Origin: Spongiibacteraceae bacterium
GTDB lineage: Bacteria; Pseudomonadota; Gammaproteobacteria; Pseudomonadales; Spongiibacteraceae
DNA: 38,094 nt
Reading direction: 5' to 3'
Assembly (NCBI GenBank): GCA_002710725.1
Contig: PAKT01000095.1
Location: 1 to 38,094, forward strand
In this document: one piece after another, positions 9,341 to 19,874 of the stretch
Numbering within the stretch: the stretch's first letter is position 1
Layout of the letters: each line of letters starts with the position of its first letter
Notes under the pieces: model-generated
What the model saw: the letters and a program-made list of their open reading frames with translations, nothing else
Told to the model about the DNA's origin: nothing
The model's database searches: none
Translations under genes and position numbers: made by a program

Positions 9341-11449
9341 TCAATATACCTCTTGGCTGCGCTTTGCGTCTAGCGCTTTTCCAAGGTCAAAATCTAGCCA
9401 ATTTGTAAACCATTGCTGAGGCTTGCCTTCAGGCGTTTGAAAATTGATGATATCTATTGCATCAGATGAACTGGACACACCGAAAATAGATAACGCATCG
9501 ATTTTTATAGTGTCATTGATGTATGGACAAGAGATCAAGTCAAACAACAGCATGATAGACTCAGCATCCTTCTTCAGAGTTTTAGATCGCTTTTTTAGTC
9601 TGCTAATTGCTATATCAGTTATGACATTTCTAATTTCGTCATAACGAACCTTATCCTTCATGTAAAACAAAGATACTACAATTGAAAAGTAATTCAGCTC
9701 TCTGGGGGGTAATGATGAACTATGGCTAAGCCCCAAGTACCTAGATAAAACTTCTGCCTCAAGCCAATAATTTCGACCAAGCTCTGACAGGGTGACTAAC
9801 AAATAAAGAGTTTCAACTTGCGTGTGGCTACCAGCCCTGTTTTTTTCCAAAATAAAGCTGGTGTTATCAAATATTTGTTTATAAACCGTATGCACAAGCC
9901 CTGAATTAAACTTTGCCGATCGTAGAAAATGAGTGTAAATCCGCAAAACCCGGCATATTCTGATAGTAGTATTAACCCTTGGCGACACGGAATAAATAAA
10001 GAAAACAAAATCGAGAATTTCAATTATTGCTTTAGTTAGATTTTCTTCTGACCTCTCTCCTTGAGATACTTGTAAATAGTTTTTAAGCAACAGCTTAGAT
10101 TTCCTCTCAACTATAGCAAGTGTATAGTTAAGAAGGTCTTTGTAGGAAACATCGCACGACTTGATAATTGACTTAAAGTCAGTGATTAGCCTATTTGAAT
10201 TTACGTATATAGCGCCTTTTACAAGGTCTTCATCTTCCCCCTCAACGACTTCTTTTTCCAATTTAAATTGTATTTTTTCATTCAAAAGTCGAGCTATTTG
10301 ATCTTTAGCCATTGTTATTTCAGTAATAATTGGCTTTTCATAATCAACGGCTTTTGCAGAGTTCAAATGGAGTTTAAATTTTTTCAAGACATGCTGTAGC
10401 TGCTCTAAAATAGCGTCCTTGTCTTCTTGATTGTTATAAAAGACAAAGTAATCATCGACATACCTAAAAACCTCATAATCTCGTTTGTTGTATATTGGCT
10501 TTTTGGATGCCAAAAGCGCTCTTTCTACTTCTTGGTCGATTGCTTGAAGAATGATTTCAGCAAAAATCCTAGAAAATTCCGGTCCAATTATTATTCCGTT
10601 CGTCTCCCCAAGATTCATTGACTGCATTAAAGAATCAAACCCATCCGGGAAATTAGATTTTACTTTTCCCAATACCTCTTTTTGAGTTTCCTTTCCAAGT
10701 AACGCCCAGCCAACCGAATGCGTATATATGCTGTCAAAACATTTCGAAACATCTAACTTTATAAGGCGGTTATATTTTTTTTCAGAGCGGTGAAAGCGAT
10801 AAGATTCATAGAACTTGTATATATTGCTATAGTCTTTATATACGAAAAATGATTTTAAACTCTCGTATTCTTTTCCGCTCTCTTCAATGATTTCCTCCCC
10901 AACCGAAAGACGCTTGGCATGAAGCCCGTCATTAGGAAAATAAAACTTGGCTATTCTGACCGGAGCGCGAATAGAAAAGGGACTATTCTTCGTAAATGAA
11001 AGTATAGTCTCCTTAAATCTGTCATAGAAATCTACGACTTTCAATTGACTCCTGGGGTGTGGCACGCAGAGTTCCCTAAACTCATTCTCCTTATGGCTGA
11101 TCTTGTATGAGAAAGGTGACAAGAACCCCGCAACATCGGATAGTTTCCCCTTTCTATCCATTGATAACTTATACTCAGTTACGTCTTCGGATTTTTCGCC
11201 TATGAATTTTTTATGCGTAGTAATTCGTCCGGGTTCAAAATTTAATCCGAGCAATAAAATAATTATATTTTCTAGTACGCTAGACCCTTTTATCCATAAC
11301 ACCTTATTCCCATTCACTTCCAGACGATTACGAAGCACGAAATCGTAAAAATCTCTATTCGAGAATGTAACAGGAACTTCGTATGGCAAAACATCCGATA
11401 ACAAACACCTTTCTTTCTTATATGGGATACCTATTTTTCTTTTAGACAT
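9341..11449 (-). CDS. drt3b: Reverse transcriptase, DRT3 second-RT (UG8/Drt3b)-like
   Basis: 702 aa; RT motifs LIKLDVSKCFDSIYTHSVGWALLG, GIIIGPEFSRIFAEIILQ, FRYVDDYFVFYNN; long helical C-terminus; overlaps the upstream RT by 8 bp. Confidence 0.7.
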   Translation of the reverse strand: MSKRKIGIPYKKERCLLSDVLPYEVPVTFSNRDFYDFVLRNRLEVNGNKVLWIKGSSVLENIIILLLGLNFEPGRITTHKKFIGEKSEDVTEYKLSMDRKGKLSDVAGFLSPFSYKISHKENEFRELCVPHPRSQLKVVDFYDRFKETILSFTKNSPFSIRAPVRIAKFYFPNDGLHAKRLSVGEEIIEESGKEYESLKSFFVYKDYSNIYKFYESYRFHRSEKKYNRLIKLDVSKCFDSIYTHSVGWALLGKETQKEVLGKVKSNFPDGFDSLMQSMNLGETNGIIIGPEFSRIFAEIILQAIDQEVERALLASKKPIYNKRDYEVFRYVDDYFVFYNNQEDKDAILEQLQHVLKKFKLHLNSAKAVDYEKPIITEITMAKDQIARLLNEKIQFKLEKEVVEGEDEDLVKGAIYVNSNRLITDFKSIIKSCDVSYKDLLNYTLAIVERKSKLLLKNYLQVSQGERSEENLTKAIIEILDFVFFIYSVSPRVNTTIRICRVLRIYTHFLRSAKFNSGLVHTVYKQIFDNTSFILEKNRAGSHTQVETLYLLVTLSELGRNYWLEAEVLSRYLGLSHSSSLPPRELNYFSIVVSLFYMKDKVRYDEIRNVITDIAISRLKKRSKTLKKDAESIMLLFDLISCPYINDTIKIDALSIFGVSSSSDAIDIINFQTPEGKPQQWFTNWLDFDLGKALDAKRSQEVY

Positions 11450-12809
11450 TCTTCCAAGCCTCGACTATTGCAGAAAGGTCTTGAGCTGAAAACTTATGAT
11501 ATCTTTTTCTCTGAAATCCTTTTTCAAACGAATAATTAGACAATCTTGCTTGTAATCTTGAGACAGTCAAAGCAGATACATATGCCTGCAAATGAGCATC
11601 AAGATCCTGAAGATCATCTAACTCTGTCAGTAAGGGATTTGAAAAAAACACACCGGAAACCACATGCTTCTTATTATTAACAAGTCGAGTATTGCTGGTT
11701 AAAAACCGAATGCGTTTTTCCAGAAGACGTCTAGCTTGTTTTTCGTTATACCTCGATTTCTTTTGGTAGGCAGCGAACACCAAATCAATTCGCCTTTTGT
11801 ATCTATCTAACTTCGCATCAGTCATTGCCAGTTTGGCTGGCACGGGGTGCTTTTCCTTACCAGAGGAAAAAGTAATTTTATAACCCAAATATTCGATAGT
11901 ATTTTGAGGAATCGATGAGTCTGGTACTTTTTTTATATCTGTTTTGCTGCTATTCCTCTTTAATCCATGCTTTCTGAAGCACGTCAATATCGTTTTTGCC
12001 AACTCGAAACCATTTTGGTTAGGCTCTGGGCAGAAAACAATTAGCATATCGTCCACATATCTGGAATAGTAGATAACTGCTGGAGGTTTTATTATTGTCT
12101 CATCTATTTCGCGCATATAGAGCTCTGCAAGATATGCGCTGATACCAATCCCCCTCGGGATTCCCAATGAGCTTCCCGAAAGCCGACAATATTCAAATAT
12201 TATCTTTTGAACAATTCGCCTGGAATCAACAGAAAGAAGAGAGTCATCACGTAACTTTTTCAGCAACTTGTCCGTAGGAATGCTCTCATAAAAGGATGAG
12301 ATATCAGTGCGGATTACATATTTAGGAAAGCTATCGCCTAATAATTCACGGACTTGGCAAACTATTTGATGCCTATTTGCCTGTTTAACCTTATACAATC
12401 GCCGAAAATTGTGCTGGATTTGCTTAAGAGCAAAAAAGCTTTCGGCTGTATTATCGGTTGTGTAGACAGGCTTTCCTCCAATGGAGGCACCCTTCTGTAT
12501 ATTCAAAGAAAAGCTTTTTTCCCTAATTTTCTCGCTGACTTTAGTGAGTTCAGCGTCGATCAGAGTATCCCGTTCTTCTTTTAATTCCTTCAGTTCATTG
12601 TAAGCAGAATTAACCTCGTTCTCAGAATCATCTGACTGAACGGCAGCATGTATTTTCCGTAGCTCTCGCAATTTTTTTGAGCGAGATTGTATCTCTTTAC
12701 TTTTATCAGCAATATCGGGAAAAAACCTTCCTTCGAGATAATTGCCTTTTCTATTTTCTAAATCGAATATCTTTCTAAAATTGGAAGCTGAAAATGATTG
12801 ATCAAGCAC
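11442..12809 (-). CDS. drt3a: Reverse transcriptase, DRT3 first-RT (UG3/Drt3a)-like
   Basis: 455 aa; YVIRTDISSFYESIPTDKL, GSSLGIPRGIGISAYLAELYM, YSRYVDDMLIVF; GTG start overlapping the stop of the upstream GIY-YIG gene. Confidence 0.7.
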   Translation of the reverse strand: MLDQSFSASNFRKIFDLENRKGNYLEGRFFPDIADKSKEIQSRSKKLRELRKIHAAVQSDDSENEVNSAYNELKELKEERDTLIDAELTKVSEKIREKSFSLNIQKGASIGGKPVYTTDNTAESFFALKQIQHNFRRLYKVKQANRHQIVCQVRELLGDSFPKYVIRTDISSFYESIPTDKLLKKLRDDSLLSVDSRRIVQKIIFEYCRLSGSSLGIPRGIGISAYLAELYMREIDETIIKPPAVIYYSRYVDDMLIVFCPEPNQNGFELAKTILTCFRKHGLKRNSSKTDIKKVPDSSIPQNTIEYLGYKITFSSGKEKHPVPAKLAMTDAKLDRYKRRIDLVFAAYQKKSRYNEKQARRLLEKRIRFLTSNTRLVNNKKHVVSGVFFSNPLLTELDDLQDLDAHLQAYVSALTVSRLQARLSNYSFEKGFQRKRYHKFSAQDLSAIVEAWKNV

Positions 12810-14028
12810 TTTTCGCTCCCTCGCCAGGCTTATCCGAGAGAGATTGCAAGCTCGCGCTTTTCACATCGTACTTATAGTTTTCGATTTCTCCGCTCTTAAT
12901 CTTCTGGACTGCTTCATCAACGATGAACAACGGCACCAAAAACCACTCTCGCGGTACAACCGGTTTCCCAAACCGGTCTTTAATATCTATTTCCAGACGT
13001 GCCGCGTCGAAAAATCTATGGATTAACTTTTCAAGTTTGCTACGGTTTATGTTGTAAAGATCGTAGGTAGCCACCACCTCAACATCAGCAAGAAGATAAG
13101 TGGCATCGTTCTTTGAATTAGCTATTCTTCGGCTTACGTCACCGCCGGTTACGCCAATCTTATGAATTAAATCTCGATTAGCGGCCACGGTAGGATGATC
13201 GGACTTGCTGCGCAGTACATATATCGTCCCGCTTTGTTGGTCGTCTTCTGAGGCTTCACCAGCGAAAAGCGGACCGGCATTAGGGTCGGTAATTATGCGG
13301 CTAGCCTCGTCTTTATACAGAGCCCGTTGCATTGACCGCAATAACAGGTCACTTTCTGTGCCGTTGGAATAGATTACGCGCAAACGTGCGTCAGTCTCCC
13401 CATTTGGAGCGGTAAAATTCTCGCCAACTTCCGCGATATAGGCGGTCTGTCCACCAAGAATGAAGAACTCTCCTTTCCTGATATCTGTTTTGAGAAAGCC
13501 AGCATCTTTGCGAAATTTCTTAGTTTCACGCACCCCTGAATCAAGCTCTTGTTTTACAGCGTCGAACAATGGTTTGAATTTTTCGAAATCCTCGCAAACG
13601 GTGCGGTTCGCTATTTCTTCCGCAGCACGCTTTTCTGCGCTTGATCGGACGTGTTTGAGCTCTGTGAGTCCGCTATTGGCCTTATCTACGCCTAATTCGG
13701 CAAGCAGCTCTTCGTCGCCAATATCCTCCTGCGAGGAATACGTGGCAGCCGACGGTTCGCCAAGGAGGTTTTGATGATCAATTTCAGACACCAAATCCCG
13801 GCATTCTGTCTGTTCTCTAATCCTGTCGAGGCGAACGGCATATAGTCGCTCGAAGATATCCTTTTCTTCACCATGAGCGGGAGATCGCCCATTTTCTTCT
13901 ACGAAGCGCTGAATTTCCTCGAAGCCCGCAATTATTCTTTCCTCGCGCGGTGTACGCGCTGCTTTTTTTTGGGGCGTTGCTTCTACCCCTAGCGCATCCA
14001 GTAGCTCCTGATCAGATAGCTCAGCCAT
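12802..14028 (-). CDS. GIY-YIG / T5orf172-type domain protein
   Basis: GTIYVLRSKSDHPTVAANRDLIHKIGVTGGDVSRRIANSKNDATYLLADVEVVATYDLYNINRSKLEKLIHRFFDAARLEI. Start placed at MAELSDQELL, overlapping the upstream stop. Confidence 0.75.
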   Translation of the reverse strand: MAELSDQELLDALGVEATPQKKAARTPREERIIAGFEEIQRFVEENGRSPAHGEEKDIFERLYAVRLDRIREQTECRDLVSEIDHQNLLGEPSAATYSSQEDIGDEELLAELGVDKANSGLTELKHVRSSAEKRAAEEIANRTVCEDFEKFKPLFDAVKQELDSGVRETKKFRKDAGFLKTDIRKGEFFILGGQTAYIAEVGENFTAPNGETDARLRVIYSNGTESDLLLRSMQRALYKDEASRIITDPNAGPLFAGEASEDDQQSGTIYVLRSKSDHPTVAANRDLIHKIGVTGGDVSRRIANSKNDATYLLADVEVVATYDLYNINRSKLEKLIHRFFDAARLEIDIKDRFGKPVVPREWFLVPLFIVDEAVQKIKSGEIENYKYDVKSASLQSLSDKPGEGAKSA

Positions 14029-16078
14029 TCTTGGCCTCCGCTGTCTTCTTCTGTAGGAAAGCCACGCCTTCCGCCATCCTTCTCTCCCAAGGGTCAGCAG
14101 CGGTAATCTCTGGCAAGCGGCCACGCTCCTGTTTGAACTTTAAGGCTCGTTTAGCTAGCTCCCGTGCTTCTTCAATGGTTAAGTTTACCCGCCGTCCGGC
14201 AATGACTGCGGCCACCTGTTTTAGGCTTTCTTCACTCATGGCCTTTGCAAGAATGGCGTAGGCCTCACCAAACGGGTTAATGTGATCGATCAAATCGATA
14301 TCGAGATCGCGTACATCCATAGTAAATTTTCTGACGCCATCTATTAGTGCGGTGCCACCACTTCCGCCCTCAGTCTCAAGGCCGCCTTCTTTGATAACAC
14401 GGTCTGCTGCCTGGACGAGGTTTAGTGCCGCTATGGCGTGCTGCCTTACTGCTTCTTGATCTTCTTCATCTAAGTCTGGATATTTGTCCTTAATGATTTT
14501 TCCCATTCTCACCTGGGTCAATTCTTCCGGGATCATTTCTTCATCAAAGATACCGCGCTCTAAGGCTGTCTTGTCCTGGACAAATGAAGTGATCACCTCA
14601 TTCAGGTCTTCGCGGCATATGCGCTGGGCATCTGGGCTTTTAGGCTCAATCAGGCCGTTGATCTCAATTTCAAACTGGCCGGTTTCCTGACAGAACCCAA
14701 CATTCGTTTTGTCGGCGTTGTAACCGCCTTCTCCATAATCAAATCCATCGGTGGGGCCACTTGCCTTCGCTTTGGGGGTAAAGTTAAATCTCGGGGCTAA
14801 CACCTGTTCCATCAGCAAACTCGCGGCTATCGCCTTGAGCGTATCGTTTACAGCTTCGGTTACCGCTTCTTCTGAAGCATCAGGCTCGGCAATTAAGTTT
14901 GTGAAGCGGGCTCGCTCTTTACCAGGCGCATCGCGGGTTGCTCGTCCAATGATCTGGATAATTTCGGTAAGACTAGAGCGATAGCCAACTGTCAGTGCGT
15001 GTTCACACCATATCCAGTCGAAACCCTCTTTAGCCATGCCAAGTGCAATAATGATATCGACATAATCACGATTGTCTTTCTGCGTGGGGTCTTTCAGCGC
15101 AGTCGATACCTTATCGCGCTTGTTTGCGTCATCCTCAACCAAATCAGCAATTCGCAGAGTCCGGCCATCTTTTGTCTCTACAAGGTGAAAGCCCGTAGCG
15201 GGATCAGTACCCTTCCACGAACCAAGTTCCTCAATAATGTGCTCAACTTCTTTTATCTTATCTTTCGTGCTTTCTCGTGAATTGACGTTTGGAATATGGA
15301 CAATGGTCTTCTCGGCAGGATTTAGCACGCTTAGAATTTCATCGACATAAGAGCCGGAGTAGAAGTAGTAGCCAATATCAAGCGTTTTCAGGTGCTCATA
15401 GCCATTTAGTTGTTCGTAGTAGGTGTAGGTAACCGTAGCAAATCGAGATTCATCTTCGGCGGCCATTACAGGTACTGCATCGCCTCTAAAATACGAACCG
15501 GTCATTGCAACGATATGGACTTTATCGCGAGAGATAAATTCGCCTAAATGAGCGCCCAGCTTATTGTCGGGATTTGCGCTTACATGGTGAAACTCATCTA
15601 TAGCAATCAGGCGATCATCAAAAGCTTCTGCACCAAATCGATCAACAGCGAAGCGGAATGTTGAGTGGGTACAGACGAGCACCTTGTCGCTGCTATCAAG
15701 GAAAGCTTTGACCGAATTTACCTTTCCGCCTTCTTCACCTGGGGCATTGCACAGATTCCATTTTGGCTCTACTGACCAATCCCAATAGAAACCAAACTTA
15801 CTTAGTGGTTCGTTGCTAAAGCTCGACCCGATAGATTTTTCAGGAACCACAATGATCGCTTGTTTTAAGCCCTGATTATTCAGCTTATCGAGCGCAACAA
15901 ACATCAGCGCGCGGCTCTTCCCTGAAGCAGGCGGAGATTTAATAAGCAAATACTGCTCGCCCCGACGTTCATAGGCTCTTTCTTGCATGACACGCATACC
16001 AAGCTCATTTGACTTTTTGGAGCTGCCATTACGCGCATACGCTACCGAAACAGATGGGATATGTTTTTGCTCAGTCAT
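14021..16078 (-). CDS. DEAD/DEAH-box (SF2, restriction-type) helicase
   Basis: LLIKSPPASGKSRALMFVALDKL (Walker A-like), LIAIDEFHHVSANPD (DExH), IIGRATRDAPGKERARFTNLI (motif VI). Confidence 0.88.
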   Translation of the reverse strand: MTEQKHIPSVSVAYARNGSSKKSNELGMRVMQERAYERRGEQYLLIKSPPASGKSRALMFVALDKLNNQGLKQAIIVVPEKSIGSSFSNEPLSKFGFYWDWSVEPKWNLCNAPGEEGGKVNSVKAFLDSSDKVLVCTHSTFRFAVDRFGAEAFDDRLIAIDEFHHVSANPDNKLGAHLGEFISRDKVHIVAMTGSYFRGDAVPVMAAEDESRFATVTYTYYEQLNGYEHLKTLDIGYYFYSGSYVDEILSVLNPAEKTIVHIPNVNSRESTKDKIKEVEHIIEELGSWKGTDPATGFHLVETKDGRTLRIADLVEDDANKRDKVSTALKDPTQKDNRDYVDIIIALGMAKEGFDWIWCEHALTVGYRSSLTEIIQIIGRATRDAPGKERARFTNLIAEPDASEEAVTEAVNDTLKAIAASLLMEQVLAPRFNFTPKAKASGPTDGFDYGEGGYNADKTNVGFCQETGQFEIEINGLIEPKSPDAQRICREDLNEVITSFVQDKTALERGIFDEEMIPEELTQVRMGKIIKDKYPDLDEEDQEAVRQHAIAALNLVQAADRVIKEGGLETEGGSGGTALIDGVRKFTMDVRDLDIDLIDHINPFGEAYAILAKAMSEESLKQVAAVIAGRRVNLTIEEARELAKRALKFKQERGRLPEITAADPWERRMAEGVAFLQKKTAEAKNG

Positions 16079-16080
16079 GA

Positions 16081-18831
16081 TTAGTTCGCTTTCTTCTTAG
16101 TTGCAGATGCACCTTGCGAGGTCATCTTTGTATAGAGCTCAAACAATTTTTCAAGCCGCTCAGTGTCATTTTTGAATCGACGACCAATATAGATTCGCTC
16201 TAACACTTCATCGTTTCTATCGTGTGCCCGACGCAAATTGTCCGGCATATTTTCCGGGTCATATAGGTCGGCGATGGTGTCTGGAAAATGTGCTTCGCGG
16301 GCCAAAAGAATATCCTCAGCGCAACGAGTTAGGTCTTGTTTATTCTTTTCTGTAAGGCTTGGCAAGGGGAAGGTATTCCAGCCAAGAGTGTTCCCGTATG
16401 AAAATCGCATCTCCAATCGAGAGCAAACAGTCCCAATCCAAACTATATGCATGGTCGATGCGATTATAGAGAGGTTCCAAAGTTCGCAATCATAAATAGC
16501 GTAGCACTTATCTCCTATTACAGGCCCTGACTGGAAGTAATCTACTGGTAAATAAGATCGATTCTCGGATGAAACCCGAGGGATAATAACTGCTTTGTCA
16601 CCACCTTTAGCAGATAATTGGACGAAACGATATGGGGTTTTCGCGTGAGCTCTGGTTGAGGCAGCCTTGCTATCAGCTCGAAATAATTTGACTTTATCCA
16701 CTCGAGATTTAATTAATGGATTTGAAAGCGCTTCTTCACAATTGTGTTCTGTTATCCAAAGACAAGCTCTAGGCTTCGAGTTAATTAGCTCGTCTGACCC
16801 GAAGAATTGGCGAACAAACGTTGGATTAACATCTTGAGAAATTAACTCTCTCCCCTCAGAGGCGCTCATGATTAAGTTACCTCCGTCTTTAGCCATATTA
16901 CCGAGGTACATATCATCTACTTCAGAAATAGGCGAATTCGTCTTTTTAACAACAACCGAAGAATTAGGAATCAAGTAAGGTCCAATTTCCTTAACCTGAC
17001 GGACTTCCGATTCTGAGTACAACCTTGCGTCATAGTGAGAATTTGAGATTCCAACGATTACTACAGTAACTCCAGCCTTATCGGATGCCAGGTTAGACCA
17101 TTTAAATGAAGAGTGAGCGAACGAAATACTAAATCCCTCATTGAAAATGATCGGCCAGAGTAAGGCCACCTGTTCACCTTGACATATTGAATTAGTAGCC
17201 ACGAACGCGGCTTCTCCATCAGTGTTTCTAAAATATTCACAAGCCTTTACAAACCAATTCGAAACATAATCTAGAGACGCATAAGACCCTGGATAACGCC
17301 CAAAAACCTGCTCTGTATCACTTTTTTCTTCCGGCCCTTTTTTATTTCGCCCTTTGTATGGCGGATTCCCGCAGATATAGGTTTCACCACCTTCGTTCTC
17401 AAAGTCGATTTCGGCCTGATCAATAGGAGAATGGAACAAATCATCTGAATAATGCTTTACTCCGGTGCCAGTAGGCGGGCAAATAGAAAGCCAATCAACT
17501 CGTAGTGCATTGGCACAAGTAATCCAATTTTGTGTGTCAAGGGGCAAGAATTCCGCTAGGGCTTCCTTCTGACCGCGATACATTACATCGCATTGATACT
17601 CAGCAATGATGAGGGCGAGGCGGGCTATTTCAGCGGGGAAGTCTCGGACCTCAATACCTCTGAAATTTGTTAACGGTATATCAGTGCGCCGATCACTTTC
17701 ACCCCGTAGACGGTTAATCTCGGCCTCTATCGCTCGCATTTCTTTATAGGCGATTACAAGAAAATTTCCTGAGCCACACGCGGGATCAAAGACCCGGATT
17801 TTCGCAATACGCTTGCGCAGATTGAGAAGCTTTTGCGGGCTATCTACCACACTCTCAAGTTGCTCACGCAAGCCATCCAAAAATAGCGGGTTTAGGACTT
17901 TCAAGATATTAGGCACGCTGGTGTAGTGCATACCCAAGTGTCCCCGTTCTTCATCATCGGCAACTGCCTGGATCATCGATCCAAAGATATCGGGATTGAT
18001 TTTTTTCCAGTCCAGCTTGCCGATATGGAGCAAATAGGATCGAGCAATCTTGCTGAATTTCGGTGTTTCAGTGCTGCCTGAAAACAGCCCGCCATTCACG
18101 TAAGGAAAGCTATTTGCCCAGCGCGGGATATTGGCCTTTTCCCGCTCTGCCGTTTTCGTATTCATGGCGCGGAAGATTTCGCTTATCACATGATCAGTGT
18201 CTGATGCATCGCGCGCGCTCATTTGGTCGATAGTGGATGTGAATAGGTCATCCCCGTGAAAAATATCGGTATCTTCGGCAAAGAAGCAGAAGATCAGGCG
18301 CGCCATGAAATGGTTCATGTCCGGCCTGCGCTCTGCTGTGCTCCATTCTGGGTTGTCCTTCAAAAGCTCGATATACAGCCGATTAAGGCGGCCTGTTGCC
18401 TTAATATCAAAGGAACTTTCACGAATTTGCTTTACCGTAGTTATTCCGGCGAGCGCAAGGAAGAACCCGAAGTGGTCGGGAAAGTCTTTATATTCACAAG
18501 CGACAGTTTCACCTGAATTCAGGTCTTCTGCTTCAAGCTGAATGCCGTCAGTAGCCAGTACAAATTTTGCCTTTGCTTTTGTGGTGGCAGGGCTCGACTT
18601 CAAAGCCTCAAGGGTTTGAGCTACGGAACCTTCTTCACAGACTTTGATATGGATGTGGTTTCTTTGCAGTACACCGCCCTGGTCGGAGGAATTCGAATTA
18701 CCAGATTGCAGGCGCTTAATCGTAGTCTCTTTGTTACCAAACGCCCTCAAGAAGTCGAACGGAAATTCCTCTCCGTTGAAAGGTTGCTCTGCTAATTCAG
18801 TTATAGCCTGTTCTATTTCTACTGCGTTCAC
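16081..18831 (-). CDS. MmeI-like class I SAM-dependent DNA (adenine) methyltransferase
   Basis: HFMARLIFCFFAEDTDIF spacer, FDPACGSGNFLVIAYKEMRAIE (motif I), YICGNPPYKGRNKKG (motif IV). Confidence 0.85.
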   Translation of the reverse strand: MNAVEIEQAITELAEQPFNGEEFPFDFLRAFGNKETTIKRLQSGNSNSSDQGGVLQRNHIHIKVCEEGSVAQTLEALKSSPATTKAKAKFVLATDGIQLEAEDLNSGETVACEYKDFPDHFGFFLALAGITTVKQIRESSFDIKATGRLNRLYIELLKDNPEWSTAERRPDMNHFMARLIFCFFAEDTDIFHGDDLFTSTIDQMSARDASDTDHVISEIFRAMNTKTAEREKANIPRWANSFPYVNGGLFSGSTETPKFSKIARSYLLHIGKLDWKKINPDIFGSMIQAVADDEERGHLGMHYTSVPNILKVLNPLFLDGLREQLESVVDSPQKLLNLRKRIAKIRVFDPACGSGNFLVIAYKEMRAIEAEINRLRGESDRRTDIPLTNFRGIEVRDFPAEIARLALIIAEYQCDVMYRGQKEALAEFLPLDTQNWITCANALRVDWLSICPPTGTGVKHYSDDLFHSPIDQAEIDFENEGGETYICGNPPYKGRNKKGPEEKSDTEQVFGRYPGSYASLDYVSNWFVKACEYFRNTDGEAAFVATNSICQGEQVALLWPIIFNEGFSISFAHSSFKWSNLASDKAGVTVVIVGISNSHYDARLYSESEVRQVKEIGPYLIPNSSVVVKKTNSPISEVDDMYLGNMAKDGGNLIMSASEGRELISQDVNPTFVRQFFGSDELINSKPRACLWITEHNCEEALSNPLIKSRVDKVKLFRADSKAASTRAHAKTPYRFVQLSAKGGDKAVIIPRVSSENRSYLPVDYFQSGPVIGDKCYAIYDCELWNLSIIASTMHIVWIGTVCSRLEMRFSYGNTLGWNTFPLPSLTEKNKQDLTRCAEDILLAREAHFPDTIADLYDPENMPDNLRRAHDRNDEVLERIYIGRRFKNDTERLEKLFELYTKMTSQGASATKKKAN

Positions 18832-18845
18832 TTAGACTTTAACCC

Positions 18846-19874
18846 TTATTCATCATCCATCATTACCCAAATTTGCTGTAGGGGTATCTCAGCGCGAAGC
18901 TCTTTAGGTAGAGTTTCGTAGTCACCCTGTATGGCGGCAACCAAGTCATCAGAATTCCATAAACGGATATTAAAAAAGTCACGTCGCGCCTCTTCAATTA
19001 CGGTACTTTTGAATCCGCCCCACGAAACAAATAGGCCATGTTTCGCACCAAATTTTTGCATTACGCCCTTTAATTCGTCGTAGTCTTTCGAGCCAGTAGC
19101 ATCATCGCTTGACTTAACTTGTACACAAAGTCTAGGTTCGTCGAATCCCATTGGCCCTCTACCAGCGAGAATGTCAGCGCCGCCATCGGCTCCTTTCCGC
19201 TTATTAACTTGAACCTCATAGCCTTGGGCTTTGAGAACTTCAGCCACAAGCTCCTCCATTCTGTGGCCTTTGAATTTTCTGCCGATATGATCGCTAATCT
19301 GCTGCTTTGCAATTTCTGCAATATCCAGAGATTCACTTTCCGACGGGGTAGTGTCAATTTCCGCTGATTTTTCGGTAGAGACTGGGATTTTAGAAGAGCG
19401 GCCCGCAAGAATAGCTTTTACTCTTTTTTCAGCATTATTTTTCTCGACTCGAAAGACTGTTAGTGCTGAACCAAATGAATAAAGTAAATCTTGATCAAAT
19501 TTACTACGAGGAATAGGCTCGCCTATCCACTTAATTTTACGGCTATGCCGAGCTCCGTCTGGATTGTCGGGAAGATATTCGTACGGCCCTGCTACGTGCC
19601 CTAACGCTATTGCAGGACGGCTCTTCAAGGGAAGCGCAAAGAGGTCGCCGACCTGTAAAGAATTTGCAAAATTGAATAGCTGCCCCGCGTGATTAAAAGC
19701 GGTTTTGGTTTTTATCTCTGGGTCTGCTTGCTCGATACGTTCTTGAATTTCCTCTTTACTACTGAATTGGGTCAAGTCTTCTATTTCACCCCAGCCAATA
19801 AAGCAGCGGCCTTCATCTAGTGCCTGGTTTTCTCGCTCTCCATACCGTCCCGCTCTTGCTACCCAAATAGTCAT
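18846..19874 (-). CDS. Mrr-type restriction endonuclease with N-terminal EVE/PUA-like region
   Basis: C-terminal GRKFKGHRMEELVAEVLKAQGYEVQVNKRKGADGGADILAGR...LCVQVKSS (Mrr_cat D-QxK); N-terminal CFIGWGEIEDLTQF. Confidence 0.85.
   Translation of the reverse strand: MTIWVARAGRYGERENQALDEGRCFIGWGEIEDLTQFSSKEEIQERIEQADPEIKTKTAFNHAGQLFNFANSLQVGDLFALPLKSRPAIALGHVAGPYEYLPDNPDGARHSRKIKWIGEPIPRSKFDQDLLYSFGSALTVFRVEKNNAEKRVKAILAGRSSKIPVSTEKSAEIDTTPSESESLDIAEIAKQQISDHIGRKFKGHRMEELVAEVLKAQGYEVQVNKRKGADGGADILAGRGPMGFDEPRLCVQVKSSDDATGSKDYDELKGVMQKFGAKHGLFVSWGGFKSTVIEEARRDFFNIRLWNSDDLVAAIQGDYETLPKELRAEIPLQQIWVMMDDE

Noticed and set aside
9341-12809. Group II intron or retron as explanation for the RT genes
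   Set aside because: Two adjacent full RT ORFs in an operon, with no maturase/HNH domain recognised and no intron domain V-like structure or msr/msd pair noticed; the two-RT DRT3-type layout fits better.
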